Positions 36,051 to 44,277 of a stretch of DNA of 55,337 bases are shown piece after piece. The notes below the pieces were generated by a model, which was given only the letters and a program-made list of their open reading frames with translations, was not told the DNA's origin and did not search any database. This DNA comes from an uncultured bacterium. GTDB taxonomy: Bacteria > Bacillota_I > Bacilli_A > RF39 > UBA660. Each line of letters opens with the position of its first letter. Position 1 is the stretch's first letter. The DNA lies in contig CAUERX010000006.1 in NCBI GenBank assembly GCA_959020415.1, positions 1 through 55,337 on the forward strand, given 5' to 3'. A program made the position numbers and the translations under genes.

Positions 36051-36635
36051 CTTAATCATATTATAAAAAGTATTAGGTTTTAGTCCTAGTAATTCCATTG
36101 CTTCTTTGCTTTTAATCTCTTTATTTTTCCAACGGCTAACCACAATATCAAAATCTTGTGGTTTTTCTATTCTAGGTCTTCCAAACTTAACTCCATTATT
36201 TTTAGCATTAGTAATTCCTTCTTTTTGTCTCTGCTTTATAAAAGTTCTTTCTTGCTCAGCAACATAACTTAATATTTGTAATACTAAATCACTAATAAAA
36301 GTTCCAAGCAAATCTTTATTCTTCCTAGTATCTAATAATGGCATATCAATAACAACTATATCTGCTTTAATATTTTTAGTAATATCTTTCCACTCATCAA
36401 TGATTTGATTATAATTTCTACCAAGTCTATCAATAGATTTAATAACCAATAAATCATTTTCCCTTAATATATGTTTTAATGTAATGTAATTTTCCCTATT
36501 AAAATCTTTACCACTTTGCTTATCAATATAAATATCTCTCTCATCTATACCATATTCTTTAAATGCTACTAATTGTCTTTCTTCGTTTTGCTCTTTGCTA
36601 CTTACTCTAGCATAGCCAAATATTTTACTTTTCAT
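36045..36635 (-). CDS. Serine resolvase/invertase
   Basis: 196 residues, the normal size of Hin/Tn3 resolvases. Catalytic S12 in FGYARVSSKEQN, KSIDRLGRNYNQI with the second Arg pair, the E-helix with ERTFIKQRQKEGI, and a C-terminal helix-turn-helix (SKEAMELLGLKPNTFYNMI). It can recombine two sites within one molecule, for example to resolve dimers of an excised, replicating element. Here it is the only intact small recombinase, in contrast to the three inactive ones to its left. Confidence 0.88.
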   Translation of the reverse strand: MKSKIFGYARVSSKEQNEERQLVAFKEYGIDERDIYIDKQSGKDFNRENYITLKHILRENDLLVIKSIDRLGRNYNQIIDEWKDITKNIKADIVVIDMPLLDTRKNKDLLGTFISDLVLQILSYVAEQERTFIKQRQKEGITNAKNNGVKFGRPRIEKPQDFDIVVSRWKNKEIKSKEAMELLGLKPNTFYNMIKL

Positions 36636-36641
36636 ATAAAC

Positions 36642-36872
36642 CTACCTCGCTAAATAATTACTTGTTTCTCTAAATACCATATCAATAATACTGTCATCGA
36701 AAACTATATTAAAATCTACCAATATATTTTTCCTTTTTAATTCACTAATAAAATTAGCACAAGCAATGGTATAAGGAAAATCTTTCTCGTATTCTTCAAT
36801 GCCAGTTAATAATGCATCAATATAACCATCACATACAAAATCAATTATTTTCCTTAATATTTCATCTTTCAT
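36642..36872 (-). CDS. Small hypothetical protein upstream of the resolvase
   Basis: 76 residues from ATG 36872, set by AAGGAGGTGT 7 nt upstream. Helical and charged (KDEILRKIIDFVCDGYIDAL, CANFISELKRKNILVDFNIV). It ends 6 nt before the resolvase start, so the two are cotranscribed. No family recognised. Confidence 0.55.
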   Translation of the reverse strand: MKDEILRKIIDFVCDGYIDALLTGIEEYEKDFPYTIACANFISELKRKNILVDFNIVFDDSIIDMVFRETSNYLAR

Positions 36873-37000
36873 TTTATGACACCTCCTTACCATAAAATAT
36901 ATAACATATGACTTTCAAAAAAGATACGAGCCGTTTTCTTTAAAAAAGTAGTAAAACTTTCCAAATATTTGAAAATAGGTAAGGACAGTTTTAACAATAC

Positions 37001-37037
37001 AAAAAAAGACTTAAATTCTATTAAAATCTAAGTCTTT
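37001..37037 (-). terminator. Terminator of the 38219-37067 operon
   Basis: Minus strand AAAGACTTA, 15-nt loop, TAAGTCTTT, then TTTT; 30 nt after the stop at 37067. Confidence 0.75.
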
Positions 37038-37066
37038 ATAAACCTACACATTTTTAAATAATTACT

Positions 37067-37648
37067 TTATTTAAACAATGGAGCCACTTTATTCGTTAAA
37101 AAATTTATAAAATCTGCTATCGCAATGTATGTTTCAGGCCCTTTGTTAATAACAAATTTTAAAACATTTAATAACTTTGTTCCTATTTTTTCTTTGTTTT
37201 TTGAATTTACAGCAAGTTGTAAACTTGCTAATTTATCTTCTAATTCTTGTTTTTCATCATCAGTTAATATATTAGAAGGAATATCATTTATATTTTTCAT
37301 AGTTTGCTCTAATGTAATACTTATTTCATTGTTAATGCTTGTTGATGAAGAATTATTTATATTAAATGTGGTATTTTTAGTGCTTGCTTTTTCCATTGGT
37401 GTTCTTTTTAAATCACTTCTATAATTTTCCAATTTTGCTTTTAATAATTTTATATCTTTTAAAAAATTTATTTCTCTAGGATATCCTAAACCTGCATAAT
37501 TATCCAAACCTGTTGTTAATTCTTTTATTTCTGCGTAATACACAGATACAATTTCATCTTCTAGTTCTTTTGCTACTTCAATATCCTTATCTTCTAAAAC
37601 CTTTTTACACTTACTTATATAACTACTTATAATGCTTGTTTTACTCAT
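37067..37648 (-). CDS. Hypothetical protein with Asn/Ser linker and C-terminal hydrophobic segment
   Basis: 193 residues from ATG 37648 (AGAGGAGGT upstream). Three parts: a helical domain (1-80) with KKVLEDKDIEVAKELEDEIV, an Asn/Thr/Ser linker (TFNINNSSSTSINNEISIT), and a helical end with LTDDEKQELEDKLASLQLAV and a hydrophobic tail (FVINKGPETYIAIADFINFL). The middle-and-tail pattern occurs in small proteins of unknown role in mobile elements. It is read with the membrane coiled-coil gene just upstream, so the two may form a membrane complex. Confidence 0.55.
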   Translation of the reverse strand: MSKTSIISSYISKCKKVLEDKDIEVAKELEDEIVSVYYAEIKELTTGLDNYAGLGYPREINFLKDIKLLKAKLENYRSDLKRTPMEKASTKNTTFNINNSSSTSINNEISITLEQTMKNINDIPSNILTDDEKQELEDKLASLQLAVNSKNKEKIGTKLLNVLKFVINKGPETYIAIADFINFLTNKVAPLFK

Positions 37649-37667
37649 AATACCTCCTCTGAAGTTT

Positions 37668-38024
37668 TTATTTAAACATATTGGCAATTTCTTGCATATC
37701 TTTTAATTTACTAGCACTTTTTTTTGGATCTTTGATAAATTCATTAAAAAATTTACTCATAGCTTCGTTTTTTAATTTTTCGTTATTCTCCTTAGATAAT
37801 AATTCACTTTCTGCTATTTTTAATTTTATTTGTTCTTCCGTTTCTGCCTTCATTTTTTCAATCTGTTTTTGATATTCAGACTCAATTTTTTTTATTTCAT
37901 TTTCAGCTTTTATTTCGACTGCTTTAATTTCATCTTTTGACTTTCTGATGGCTGCCAAATAGGTTAATATGGAACCTAAAGATGTAGTTAATAAAGCAAT
38001 AAGCAATTGTTTTACCAATTCCAT
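37668..38024 (-). CDS. Membrane-anchored coiled-coil protein
   Basis: 118 residues: an N-terminal membrane helix (LVKQLLIALLTTSLGSILTY), then a long charged coiled coil (about 28-90, Lys/Glu heptads such as KIESEYQKQIEKMKAETEEQ) and a short helical end. AAGGAG precedes the ATG. Its stop lies 19 nt before the next ATG. The plan resembles accessory membrane proteins of plasmids and phages; no function can be assigned. Confidence 0.6.
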   Translation of the reverse strand: MELVKQLLIALLTTSLGSILTYLAAIRKSKDEIKAVEIKAENEIKKIESEYQKQIEKMKAETEEQIKLKIAESELLSKENNEKLKNEAMSKFFNEFIKDPKKSASKLKDMQEIANMFK

Positions 38025-38087
38025 AATTTTCTCCTTTCTTACTATATTTGTAAAGGAGTTACAGTAACTATTGAACCTGATTATATA

Positions 38088-38219
38088 TTATCTTTTTTTC
38101 TTTTCTCTTTGAGATAAAGCACTACCAGCAATGCTTTTATTTGTTTTTGATGAACGACCATCTTTTAAAACTTTAGAAGCTTTTTTTGCTACTTTCAAAC
38201 TTGTGGTTTTCTTTGCCAT
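38088..38219 (-). CDS. Small basic protein (43 aa) of mobile elements
   Basis: MAKKTTSLKVAKKASKVLKD, then GRSSKTNKSIAGSALSQREK and a Lys/Arg end. The S-K-x-A-x-x-x-L-x-D-x-R and AGSALSQ pattern is that of a widespread short protein I have seen in many integrative elements and genomes, with no known role. Its strong positive charge suggests nucleic-acid binding. AAAGGATT lies 7 nt before the ATG. Copies of a GTTACWGTAAC motif lie on both sides of the gene. Confidence 0.7.
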   Translation of the reverse strand: MAKKTTSLKVAKKASKVLKDGRSSKTNKSIAGSALSQREKKKR

Positions 38220-38695
38220 ATTATCAAATCCTTTCTTTTTGGTTTACATGTTTGCATAAAATTTTGAATAGGACTTGCATTTATAAAACAGATTATGTTA
38301 TTATAATAAAGAGCAAGTCATTTAAACATTGTGTTTTTTATTCTTTGTTCTATGCTCGTTTTTGTTGTTCAGTTACTGTAACTGCAATTACAGTGACAAA
38401 AACCTTGCAGAATTCCTGTAAGGTTTTATTTTTTTATATAATTTCCTTAAAGACTTCTGCTGAATTTTTATCAAGTTCAGAATACCATATTTAATAGCAC
38501 TTGTCAATTGACAGTGCTATTTTGTATATTTTTAATTTTATTATATACTAAACCTCATTTATTCCTCGAAAATTTCAATAAAAAAGGGTAACCCAGTATA
38601 ATTATACTAAATTACCTAAACCGCCTTAAACTTACTAATATGCTGTTATTTTTACTAACTATTCAACTTTTTTAAAACATATATTTTAAAACAAA
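38220..38695. other. Gene-free segment with inverted repeats
   Basis: About 475 nt with no supported gene. It holds GTTACTGTAA and TTACAGTGAC as an imperfect 10-bp inverted repeat (38372-38397), a plus-strand terminator-like hairpin at 38401-38433 (AACCTTGCAG/CTGTAAGGTT, then TTATTTTTTT), and an AATAGCACTTGTCAA/TTGACAGTGCTATT hairpin at about 38495-38523. A second GTTACAGTAAC copy is at 38057-38067. Candidates: operator, replication origin or small RNA. Confidence 0.5.
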
Positions 38696-39634
38696 TTATT
38701 TTATGGCATTATAATAATCATTACTTAATTGCAATAAATAATCTTTTTTAATTATACTATCTAACCATTTGCTAGGTAAATTACCATAATATATACCACT
38801 TAAACCGCCAACCAATGCTCCAATAGTATCACTATCATTTCCTAAATTGATAGCTTCAATGACACATTTATCATAACTATTATTATTTATAAAACACCAT
38901 ATAACCGCTTCTAATGTATCAACAATAAAACCCATACTACTAATACTATCTACATTTAATTTACTAATATCGTTATTTAATAATCGGTCATAATATTTTA
39001 TATTTTCCAAACTAAAATACTTTCTATAATTGTATTTTCTTATATTACTATAAGCATTTTCTTTTTCTTCGTCACTTAATAACTCTATAACTAACAACAC
39101 ATATATAAAACAACCTAATATACTTATTTCGTGACTATGAGTAAGCGATGATATATCTTTTACTAAATGATATATTTCATCATCATTTAATTTCTTATAA
39201 TAACAATAGTAAGCAATAGGTAATATTCGCATTAAACTACCATTACCATTATAATTAAATCCTTTCATACCACAGTCAGTTATCTTTTCATATCTTTTAT
39301 TATGATAATTTCCTAAAGCAAAAAATGTTGCTCTGCCAATGCCGAATGCTTTATCTATGGCAATAAAATCTTTATTTGAAACCCATAAAATAAAATTATC
39401 CATAATACTTTCATAATTTATTTTGCCTTTATTATCTATAATTGATTTCATTGTAGCAATAACCATACTACTATCATCAGACCAAACACCTTTTGCACCA
39501 ACTCTATCACTACTAATCATATCGATAACTTTATTATTTTTAAATAAATCTCTTTTTTTGAACTCTAATGGAACACCTAAGGCATCACCAATTATAAAAC
39601 CCATTATACCATTTATAACAATATCTTTATTCAT
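38696..39634 (-). CDS. ADP-ribosylglycohydrolase family protein
   Basis: 312 residues from ATG 39634 (GAGGT upstream). Family landmarks: GFIIGDALGVPLEF, WSDDSSM for two metal-binding Asp, NGSLMRILPIA, and NLGNDSDTIGALVGGLSGIYYG with the C-terminal metal Asp residues. DraG-type enzymes remove ADP-ribose from Arg (or, in some, from other groups) using two Mg ions. There is no ADP-ribosyltransferase nearby, so it may undo modification placed by a host or rival toxin. All motif acids are present, so it should be active. Confidence 0.9.
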   Translation of the reverse strand: MNKDIVINGIMGFIIGDALGVPLEFKKRDLFKNNKVIDMISSDRVGAKGVWSDDSSMVIATMKSIIDNKGKINYESIMDNFILWVSNKDFIAIDKAFGIGRATFFALGNYHNKRYEKITDCGMKGFNYNGNGSLMRILPIAYYCYYKKLNDDEIYHLVKDISSLTHSHEISILGCFIYVLLVIELLSDEEKENAYSNIRKYNYRKYFSLENIKYYDRLLNNDISKLNVDSISSMGFIVDTLEAVIWCFINNNSYDKCVIEAINLGNDSDTIGALVGGLSGIYYGNLPSKWLDSIIKKDYLLQLSNDYYNAIK

Positions 39635-39752
39635 TACTTTATACCTCGCAAATTCTACATCTATAAGCATTTCTATAAATATATTATAATTTATTAAAAC
39701 TATAAAATAAAGCCATAGAACTAACTAAAAAGGACTAATAATAAGCCCTTAA

Positions 39753-40355
39753 TTATAAATCAATATCTACTTTTTCATTACTTAATCTTTTAGTTAATTT
39801 ATTTACAAATAATTGTCCCCAACTGTCATATTTTCCTAAACCAAATACAATAGATTTGATTTCTTCGCTATTTTTATCTTTATAAATAATTACTAAAAAA
39901 TAATTATAATAGTTTTTTACTTTTTGACCTATACCAGAGATCGCTCCCAATGCACCTAAGCCAACCATACCACCAACTAATGACCTAGCAAATACATTTT
40001 TATTTTTAGTATCCATTTGTTTTTTACTCATAATACCAGCATTTACTATTCTATCTAATGATATATTAAAATTACCAATATTAGATATAACTGTTAATTC
40101 CTCATCATTCACATTTAAAGAACAATTTTCTTCCTCTCGCAAACTGCTTATACCTTCAATATGTTTAATATCTTTTAATTTTAATACTTTCATTTTCTTT
40201 TCTTTAATAACTTCTTGTTTTACCTCTTTTTGTTTAATAGTGTTATCTTTAACTACCTTATCTTTATTACCTTTATTCTTAACTGCTTTAACAATTAAAT
40301 AAATAGGCAATACTACAACTGCAACCCCCAACAACATATAAAATAAATCTTGCAT
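39753..40355 (-). CDS. Membrane-anchored protein with PH-like beta domain
   Basis: 200 residues. One N-terminal helix (LFYMLLGVAVVVLPIYLIVK), a Lys-rich segment (28-55), then a beta-rich part: LNVNDEELTVISNIGNFNISL, a Gly-rich loop (VGGMVGLGALGAISGIGQK) and YFLVIIYKDKNSEEIKSIVF. The strand pattern and Gly loop resemble bacterial PH-like or SHOCT-associated domains. A short AAGGGCT/AGTCCTT hairpin with T-run (39729-39752) follows the stop. No function can be named. Confidence 0.5.
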   Translation of the reverse strand: MQDLFYMLLGVAVVVLPIYLIVKAVKNKGNKDKVVKDNTIKQKEVKQEVIKEKKMKVLKLKDIKHIEGISSLREEENCSLNVNDEELTVISNIGNFNISLDRIVNAGIMSKKQMDTKNKNVFARSLVGGMVGLGALGAISGIGQKVKNYYNYFLVIIYKDKNSEEIKSIVFGLGKYDSWGQLFVNKLTKRLSNEKVDIDL

Positions 40356-40489
40356 TTCTTACACCTCTTTCTTAATTCAAAACTTATTCCTCTTTATTTC
40401 GCCGATTATCTCGGCATTATTACTATTTTTTCATTAACTCAATATATTTATATTATTTTCGCTAAACTTACCAAATATCGCTGTTAAAC

Positions 40490-41392
40490 TTACTTATTCA
40501 AATAATCTAGGAATACCTCTTTAAATCTATCAACCATATCCAATAGCCATACATAAGAACTAGCATTGTCTTTACTACTATTATTGCAACTGATTCTATT
40601 AACTTTTCTATCTTCTAAATATTCCCACTCTAAGCCATTTATCTTATTATCAATTTCAGCTCTATACTGCTCTAACTTTTTATAAATCTCATCATTAAAT
40701 ATTTCTAATTGACACCTAATCATATCGCTATTAACACTATGAACTAATTTAATTTTATAATCGCTTGAACCAATACGAATAACATACCAATTATAAATTG
40801 ATGGTCGCTGACTAATATATGTTTTGTCTTTACTTTTGGCATAATCAACAAACCCTTGCCAATATTCCATTTGTTTTAATTCTAAATCGCTAACATTTTC
40901 TTTTGACTGCTGTTTTAATACTTTCGCCCAATTATTAGGTTCACATATTACTTGAAACTTAGGAGCAATAGGGGAATTATCTATTTGCCATAATTCCACC
41001 TTTACTAAAAATATATTTATCTTTTCAAAACTATTATCATTTAACCACTCAACGGCTTGCCTATGTTCTTCGTTCACATCTTTTACTATCCATATAGCAA
41101 TATCAGCATCTAAACCAGCAGCATATACTAACATTTTTCCTAAATGGTCGTGATTAGTATTCTCTAATTGATTTTCAATAACTATCTTCTTATTACTTTC
41201 TGTATCTCTTGCATAAATATCAACATTATATCTTCCCACACTCATTTCCGTTTCTATAACCTCAATATCAATGCCTATCTCTTTACTTAATAGAGCAATA
41301 TTTTCTTTCCCAGCCAACCATCTTGTAAAATCCAATTCTTCATGCCTCCAAACTTCTCTTAACTCAATTTTTTCTAATTTTCCAAGTTCCAT
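40490..41392 (-). CDS. DUF4268 protein with N-terminal PD-(D/E)XK nuclease-like domain
   Basis: 300 residues from ATG 41392: GGTGAT lies 7 nt upstream, and the earlier ATG at 41413 overlaps a TGTTATAAT promoter element. The N-terminal part has GRYNVDIYARD and KIVIENQLENTNHDHLGKML, matching the D...ExQ form of the PD-(D/E)XK core, followed by YAAGLDADIAIWIVKD. The C-terminal half is DUF4268 (YWQGFVDYAKSK, WYVIRIGSSD). Such proteins occur near restriction and other defence genes; the nuclease activity is inferred from the motif. Confidence 0.8.
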   Translation of the reverse strand: MELGKLEKIELREVWRHEELDFTRWLAGKENIALLSKEIGIDIEVIETEMSVGRYNVDIYARDTESNKKIVIENQLENTNHDHLGKMLVYAAGLDADIAIWIVKDVNEEHRQAVEWLNDNSFEKINIFLVKVELWQIDNSPIAPKFQVICEPNNWAKVLKQQSKENVSDLELKQMEYWQGFVDYAKSKDKTYISQRPSIYNWYVIRIGSSDYKIKLVHSVNSDMIRCQLEIFNDEIYKKLEQYRAEIDNKINGLEWEYLEDRKVNRISCNNSSKDNASSYVWLLDMVDRFKEVFLDYLNK

Positions 41393-41514
41393 ATATAAAA
41401 TCACCAATATCATTATAACACATTTTATATAATTTCAGACATATAAATATAACTAATATTGCTATCACTCGTTTTTAATATCTTTACAATTATATATAGA
41501 GGAGGGCGATATAT

Positions 41515-41844
41515 ATGGAAAACAACTTAAAGCAAATACGAAACTCTAAAAAATTACTACAAACTAAAGTTGCTATGGATTTGAATATTACCCAAGAAAC
41601 TATATCTTCTTATGAAACTGGTAGAGTATTCCCAAGTTCCGATATGCTTATTAAACTTGCTAACTACTACAATACATCTATTGATTACTTATTATGCCGA
41701 ACTAAATATGATATGCCTATTGATGATGTTAAACCAAATAATATTTCCGATACTGATTTTATCTTACTTAACAAAATCAATAAATTATCTACTACTAATA
41801 AAGCCAAAGTAGAAGGTTATATAGATGGCTTAAACGACCATTAA
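41515..41844 (+). CDS. XRE-family transcriptional regulator
   Basis: 109 residues. Helix-turn-helix at about 4-58 (LKQIRNSKKLLQTKVAMDLN, TQETISSYETGRVFPSSDML), ending in the IDYLL motif, then a short C-terminal helix region. AGAGGAGGG precedes the ATG. It is divergent from the nuclease-like gene, with 120 bp between them that must hold both promoters and its likely operators. It probably controls the element's own genes. Confidence 0.9.
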   Translation: MENNLKQIRNSKKLLQTKVAMDLNITQETISSYETGRVFPSSDMLIKLANYYNTSIDYLLCRTKYDMPIDDVKPNNISDTDFILLNKINKLSTTNKAKVEGYIDGLNDH

Positions 41845-41850
41845 ACTGTT

Positions 41851-41888
41851 AATGCTATATATCATTTAAAATATATGGCATTTTATTT
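41851..41888 (+). terminator. Terminator of the XRE gene
   Basis: TGCTATATAT pairs with ATATATGGCA (one G-T), then TTTTATTTTA. The rest of the gap to 42087 is very AT-rich with short palindromes and no gene; an origin for the Rep protein is possible. Confidence 0.65.
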
Positions 41889-42087
41889 TACCTTAATTTA
41901 TACTAATGCTTATTTTAAACAATACTATAAATACTTACTCAAATAATATCTATATAAACCACTTTAATTATCTTTTAATCTTATTTTATAGTCCTATCTA
42001 TAATATCATTATAATATCTAAATAATATTATATATCGTGTATATTATATGATAGTAACAATTACTAATACTTTTACTCTAATTCCTT

Positions 42088-42882
42088 TTAAAATGGGCTA
42101 TCTTCTTCTACAACTCTTCGGCGTAAACTCATATTTTCCTGTACTTTATTATTTTTTTTTCTTAAATCGTAGTTATCTTGTATCTTAATTAACTGGGCTT
42201 CTTTCATAAACTTATCAACCATTTTCTTATCTTGTTCTTTGGTTATATTAAAATAAAAATTCATAATATCTCTATACTTATCTTCTAGTGCTAATCGTTT
42301 TTCATTGCCCGTACTTTTTGCGTATCTTAATGCTGTTTTGCATTTCATATAAGTATTATATAAATCTTTTAAACTATAACCTTTTGGAACAATGCCATTG
42401 CTATTATAATTACAAAACAATATTTCATCGGCTTGGTTAATAAAATATTCTGCTTTCTTAATATTGGTATTCTTCTTATATGTTTTCTTGTCATATAATT
42501 TAGTAACATCAAAATCTTTATATTTCATGCCACCATACCAATTCTTGTCTATGTAATTCTTTATTTCTTCTCTAAAAGCATAAGATGGCTTAGACACTAA
42601 TAAAATATGTAAATGCCAATCTACCTCTATATTACTTTTATAAGGATGTATCTCTTTTACTTTTTTAGGGCGACCAACTTTTCCAGTATGTTCATAATGC
42701 ACATAGGTACTATTACCCTCAGTATTACTAATACATACCATTGCGGTTGCCGACCAATTCTTTTTCTTACAAATATATCTAATCTTTTCAATTAGTCTTT
42801 TCGCATATCTTCTCGCCTCATCTTTGTCTTTAAACTTAATATCAATATCAAAACTAGACATTCCTAACTTACTTTTTGCCAT
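42088..42882 (-). CDS. Putative HUH-type replication initiator
   Basis: 264 residues. WHLHILLVSKPS (about 90-101) gives the His-hydrophobic-His metal site of HUH endonucleases, and the helix KKAEYFINQADE (about 143-154) places a candidate catalytic Tyr downstream, in the order seen in rolling-circle Rep proteins. The N-terminal part (RYAKRLIEKIRYICKKKNW) and Lys-rich end suit DNA binding. It sits at the right end of element 2, so the excised circle could replicate. The Tyr motif is not classical (YxxK expected), so relaxase-like or inactive forms are possible. Confidence 0.55.
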   Translation of the reverse strand: MAKSKLGMSSFDIDIKFKDKDEARRYAKRLIEKIRYICKKKNWSATAMVCISNTEGNSTYVHYEHTGKVGRPKKVKEIHPYKSNIEVDWHLHILLVSKPSYAFREEIKNYIDKNWYGGMKYKDFDVTKLYDKKTYKKNTNIKKAEYFINQADEILFCNYNSNGIVPKGYSLKDLYNTYMKCKTALRYAKSTGNEKRLALEDKYRDIMNFYFNITKEQDKKMVDKFMKEAQLIKIQDNYDLRKKNNKVQENMSLRRRVVEEDSPF

Positions 42883-42953
42883 TTTTCCACCATTTTTACA
42901 AAACTTAAATGTTAATGTGTTCTACCTTTCCTTATTTTATAAGCATTTTTTAC

Positions 42954-42979
42954 ATCATAAGTTTTAATGCCGGTGGGGT
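42954..42979. other. attR of element 2
   Basis: Arm ATCATAAGTTT (42954-42964), 12 bp, core GGT (42977-42979). Joined to the left end, the arms lie 26 bp apart with GG at the centre, the same geometry as element 1. Confidence 0.78.
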
Positions 42980-43534
42980 GGTATGCCAGCAATGACTCTT
43001 GAATACGCTTTAAATACTAATGGTATTAGTAGTGATCAAACGGATATTGACACAAGTGTTGACTTTGCTTCAATGTCAGGAGCTTTTATTGGAGGCAATG
43101 GTGACTTTGTAACTTTATTTGAACCTACAGCTTCAGAGCTTGAAAAACAAGGCTATGGGCATATTGTAGCTTCTGTAGGACAATTAGGTGGTGTTGTTCC
43201 TTATACAGCTTACAATGCGAAAAAAAGTTATATTAAAGAAAATCCAAAAGTAATTGAAGGCTTTACCAAAGCAACACAAAAAGGATTAGATTATATCCAC
43301 AGTCACACAGCTAAAGAAATTGCCGAAGTGATTGCTGATTATTTCCCAGACACTTCTAAGAATGACCTTGTAAACATTGTTCAAAGATATATCGATAATG
43401 ATTCGTGGTTTGATACAACATATATCACAGAAAAAGATTTTGATCATATTCAAGATATTATTGATAATGCTGGTAAATTAGATAAAAAAGCGCCTTATGA
43501 TAAATTAGTAGATAATACTTATTCTAAAAAATAA
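42977..43534 (+). pseudogene. ABC substrate-binding protein, C-terminal fragment
   Basis: Host sequence resumes at GGT 42977/42980 with GGMPAMTLEYALNTNGIS. It continues through DFVTLFEPTASELEKQGYGH, VPYTAYNAKKSYIKENPKVI and the C-terminal helices to TAA 43532-43534, the typical second lobe of a NitT/TauT binding protein. An ATG at 42983 exists but with no true ribosome site (GGTGGGG is 2 nt away and native). The TAA overlaps the ATG of the ATPase gene (TAATG), so the ATPase was once coupled to this gene. It now lacks its signal-anchor and first lobe. Confidence 0.9.
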
Positions 43535-44277
43535 TGGATATTTTAAAGGTAAGAAACTTAAGAAAAATTTATCACACTAAACAAGGAGAAACTTTAGCTG
43601 TTGATGATTTTTCTTTTAATTTAAAAGAAGGCGAATTTATCGCAATTGTCGGACCTAGCGGGTGTGGCAAATCAACGATATTATCAATATTATGTGGCTT
43701 AGATGAGGCTTCAAATGGGGAAATTGAAGTGAATCCTAGCTTAAAATTTGGATATATGTTACAAGGGGACAATTTATTTGAATGGGAAACTATATTTAAA
43801 AATTGTCTACTTGGCTTGGAATTAAATGGTGAGGTAAGTAAAGAAAACAAAGAATATGTTAAACATTTGCTTAAAACTTATGGGCTTGAAGAGTTTATGG
43901 ACGCTCATCCGTCTAATCTATCAGGAGGAATGAGGCAAAGGGTTTCTTTAATAAGAACTTTGGCAACAAAGCCAGATTTACTATTTTTAGATGAACCGTT
44001 TAGTGCTTTAGACTATCAATCTCGTTTAGCGGTTTCAGATGATGTTTATAAAATTATTAAAAAAGAAAAAAAGAGCGCTATTATGGTAACTCATGATATT
44101 AGTGAGGCTATAAGCATGGCTGATAAAGTAATTGTCCTTTCACAAAGACCAAGCGTTATTAAAAGTATTTATGAAATTGAGCTTTCTGACAAAAGTACAC
44201 CTATTAACAACCGTAAAGCTAAAGAGTTTGCCAAATACTATGACCTAATATGGAAGGATATTGATTATCATGTTTAG
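43534..44277 (+). CDS. ABC transporter ATPase, SsuB/TauB type
   Basis: 247 residues. Walker A GPSGCGKST (40-48), Q-loop in YMLQGDNLFEW, signature LSGGMRQR, Walker B LLFLDEPFSALD and the switch His in MVTHDISEA. It drives import with the permease encoded next. In this family the solute is a sulfonate, nitrate, taurine or pyrimidine/thiamin precursor; which one is not clear. Its ATG overlaps the stop of the broken binding-protein gene. With element 2 in place the old operon promoter lies 15 kb away, so expression must rely on read-through from the element or an internal start. Confidence 0.93.
   Translation: MDILKVRNLRKIYHTKQGETLAVDDFSFNLKEGEFIAIVGPSGCGKSTILSILCGLDEASNGEIEVNPSLKFGYMLQGDNLFEWETIFKNCLLGLELNGEVSKENKEYVKHLLKTYGLEEFMDAHPSNLSGGMRQRVSLIRTLATKPDLLFLDEPFSALDYQSRLAVSDDVYKIIKKEKKSAIMVTHDISEAISMADKVIVLSQRPSVIKSIYEIELSDKSTPINNRKAKEFAKYYDLIWKDIDYHV

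Larger units (their letters stand above)
31828..42979. mobile_element. Integrated element 2 (about 11.2 kb) with large serine recombinase
   Basis: Borders are GGT at 31825-31827 and 42977-42979; joining them restores the binding-protein frame (GREGGMP). Order from the left: large serine recombinase with short upstream frame, three degenerate resolvase-like genes, a divergent zinc-binding protein, a small resolvase, several small genes, an ADP-ribosylglycohydrolase-like gene, a PH-like membrane protein, a DUF4268 nuclease-like protein, an XRE regulator and an HUH-type Rep protein beside the right end. There is no relaxase with coupling protein and no conjugation or capsid gene, so it is most like a replicating but not self-transferring integrative element. 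Confidence 0.85.

Noticed and set aside
38372..38433. Second CRISPR-like repeat cluster
   Set aside because: Only two inverted motifs with no regular spacing or spacers.
27977..42979. Single prophage covering the whole interrupted region
   Set aside because: A host fragment lies between the two elements, each has its own recombinase and borders, and no capsid, portal or tail genes are present.
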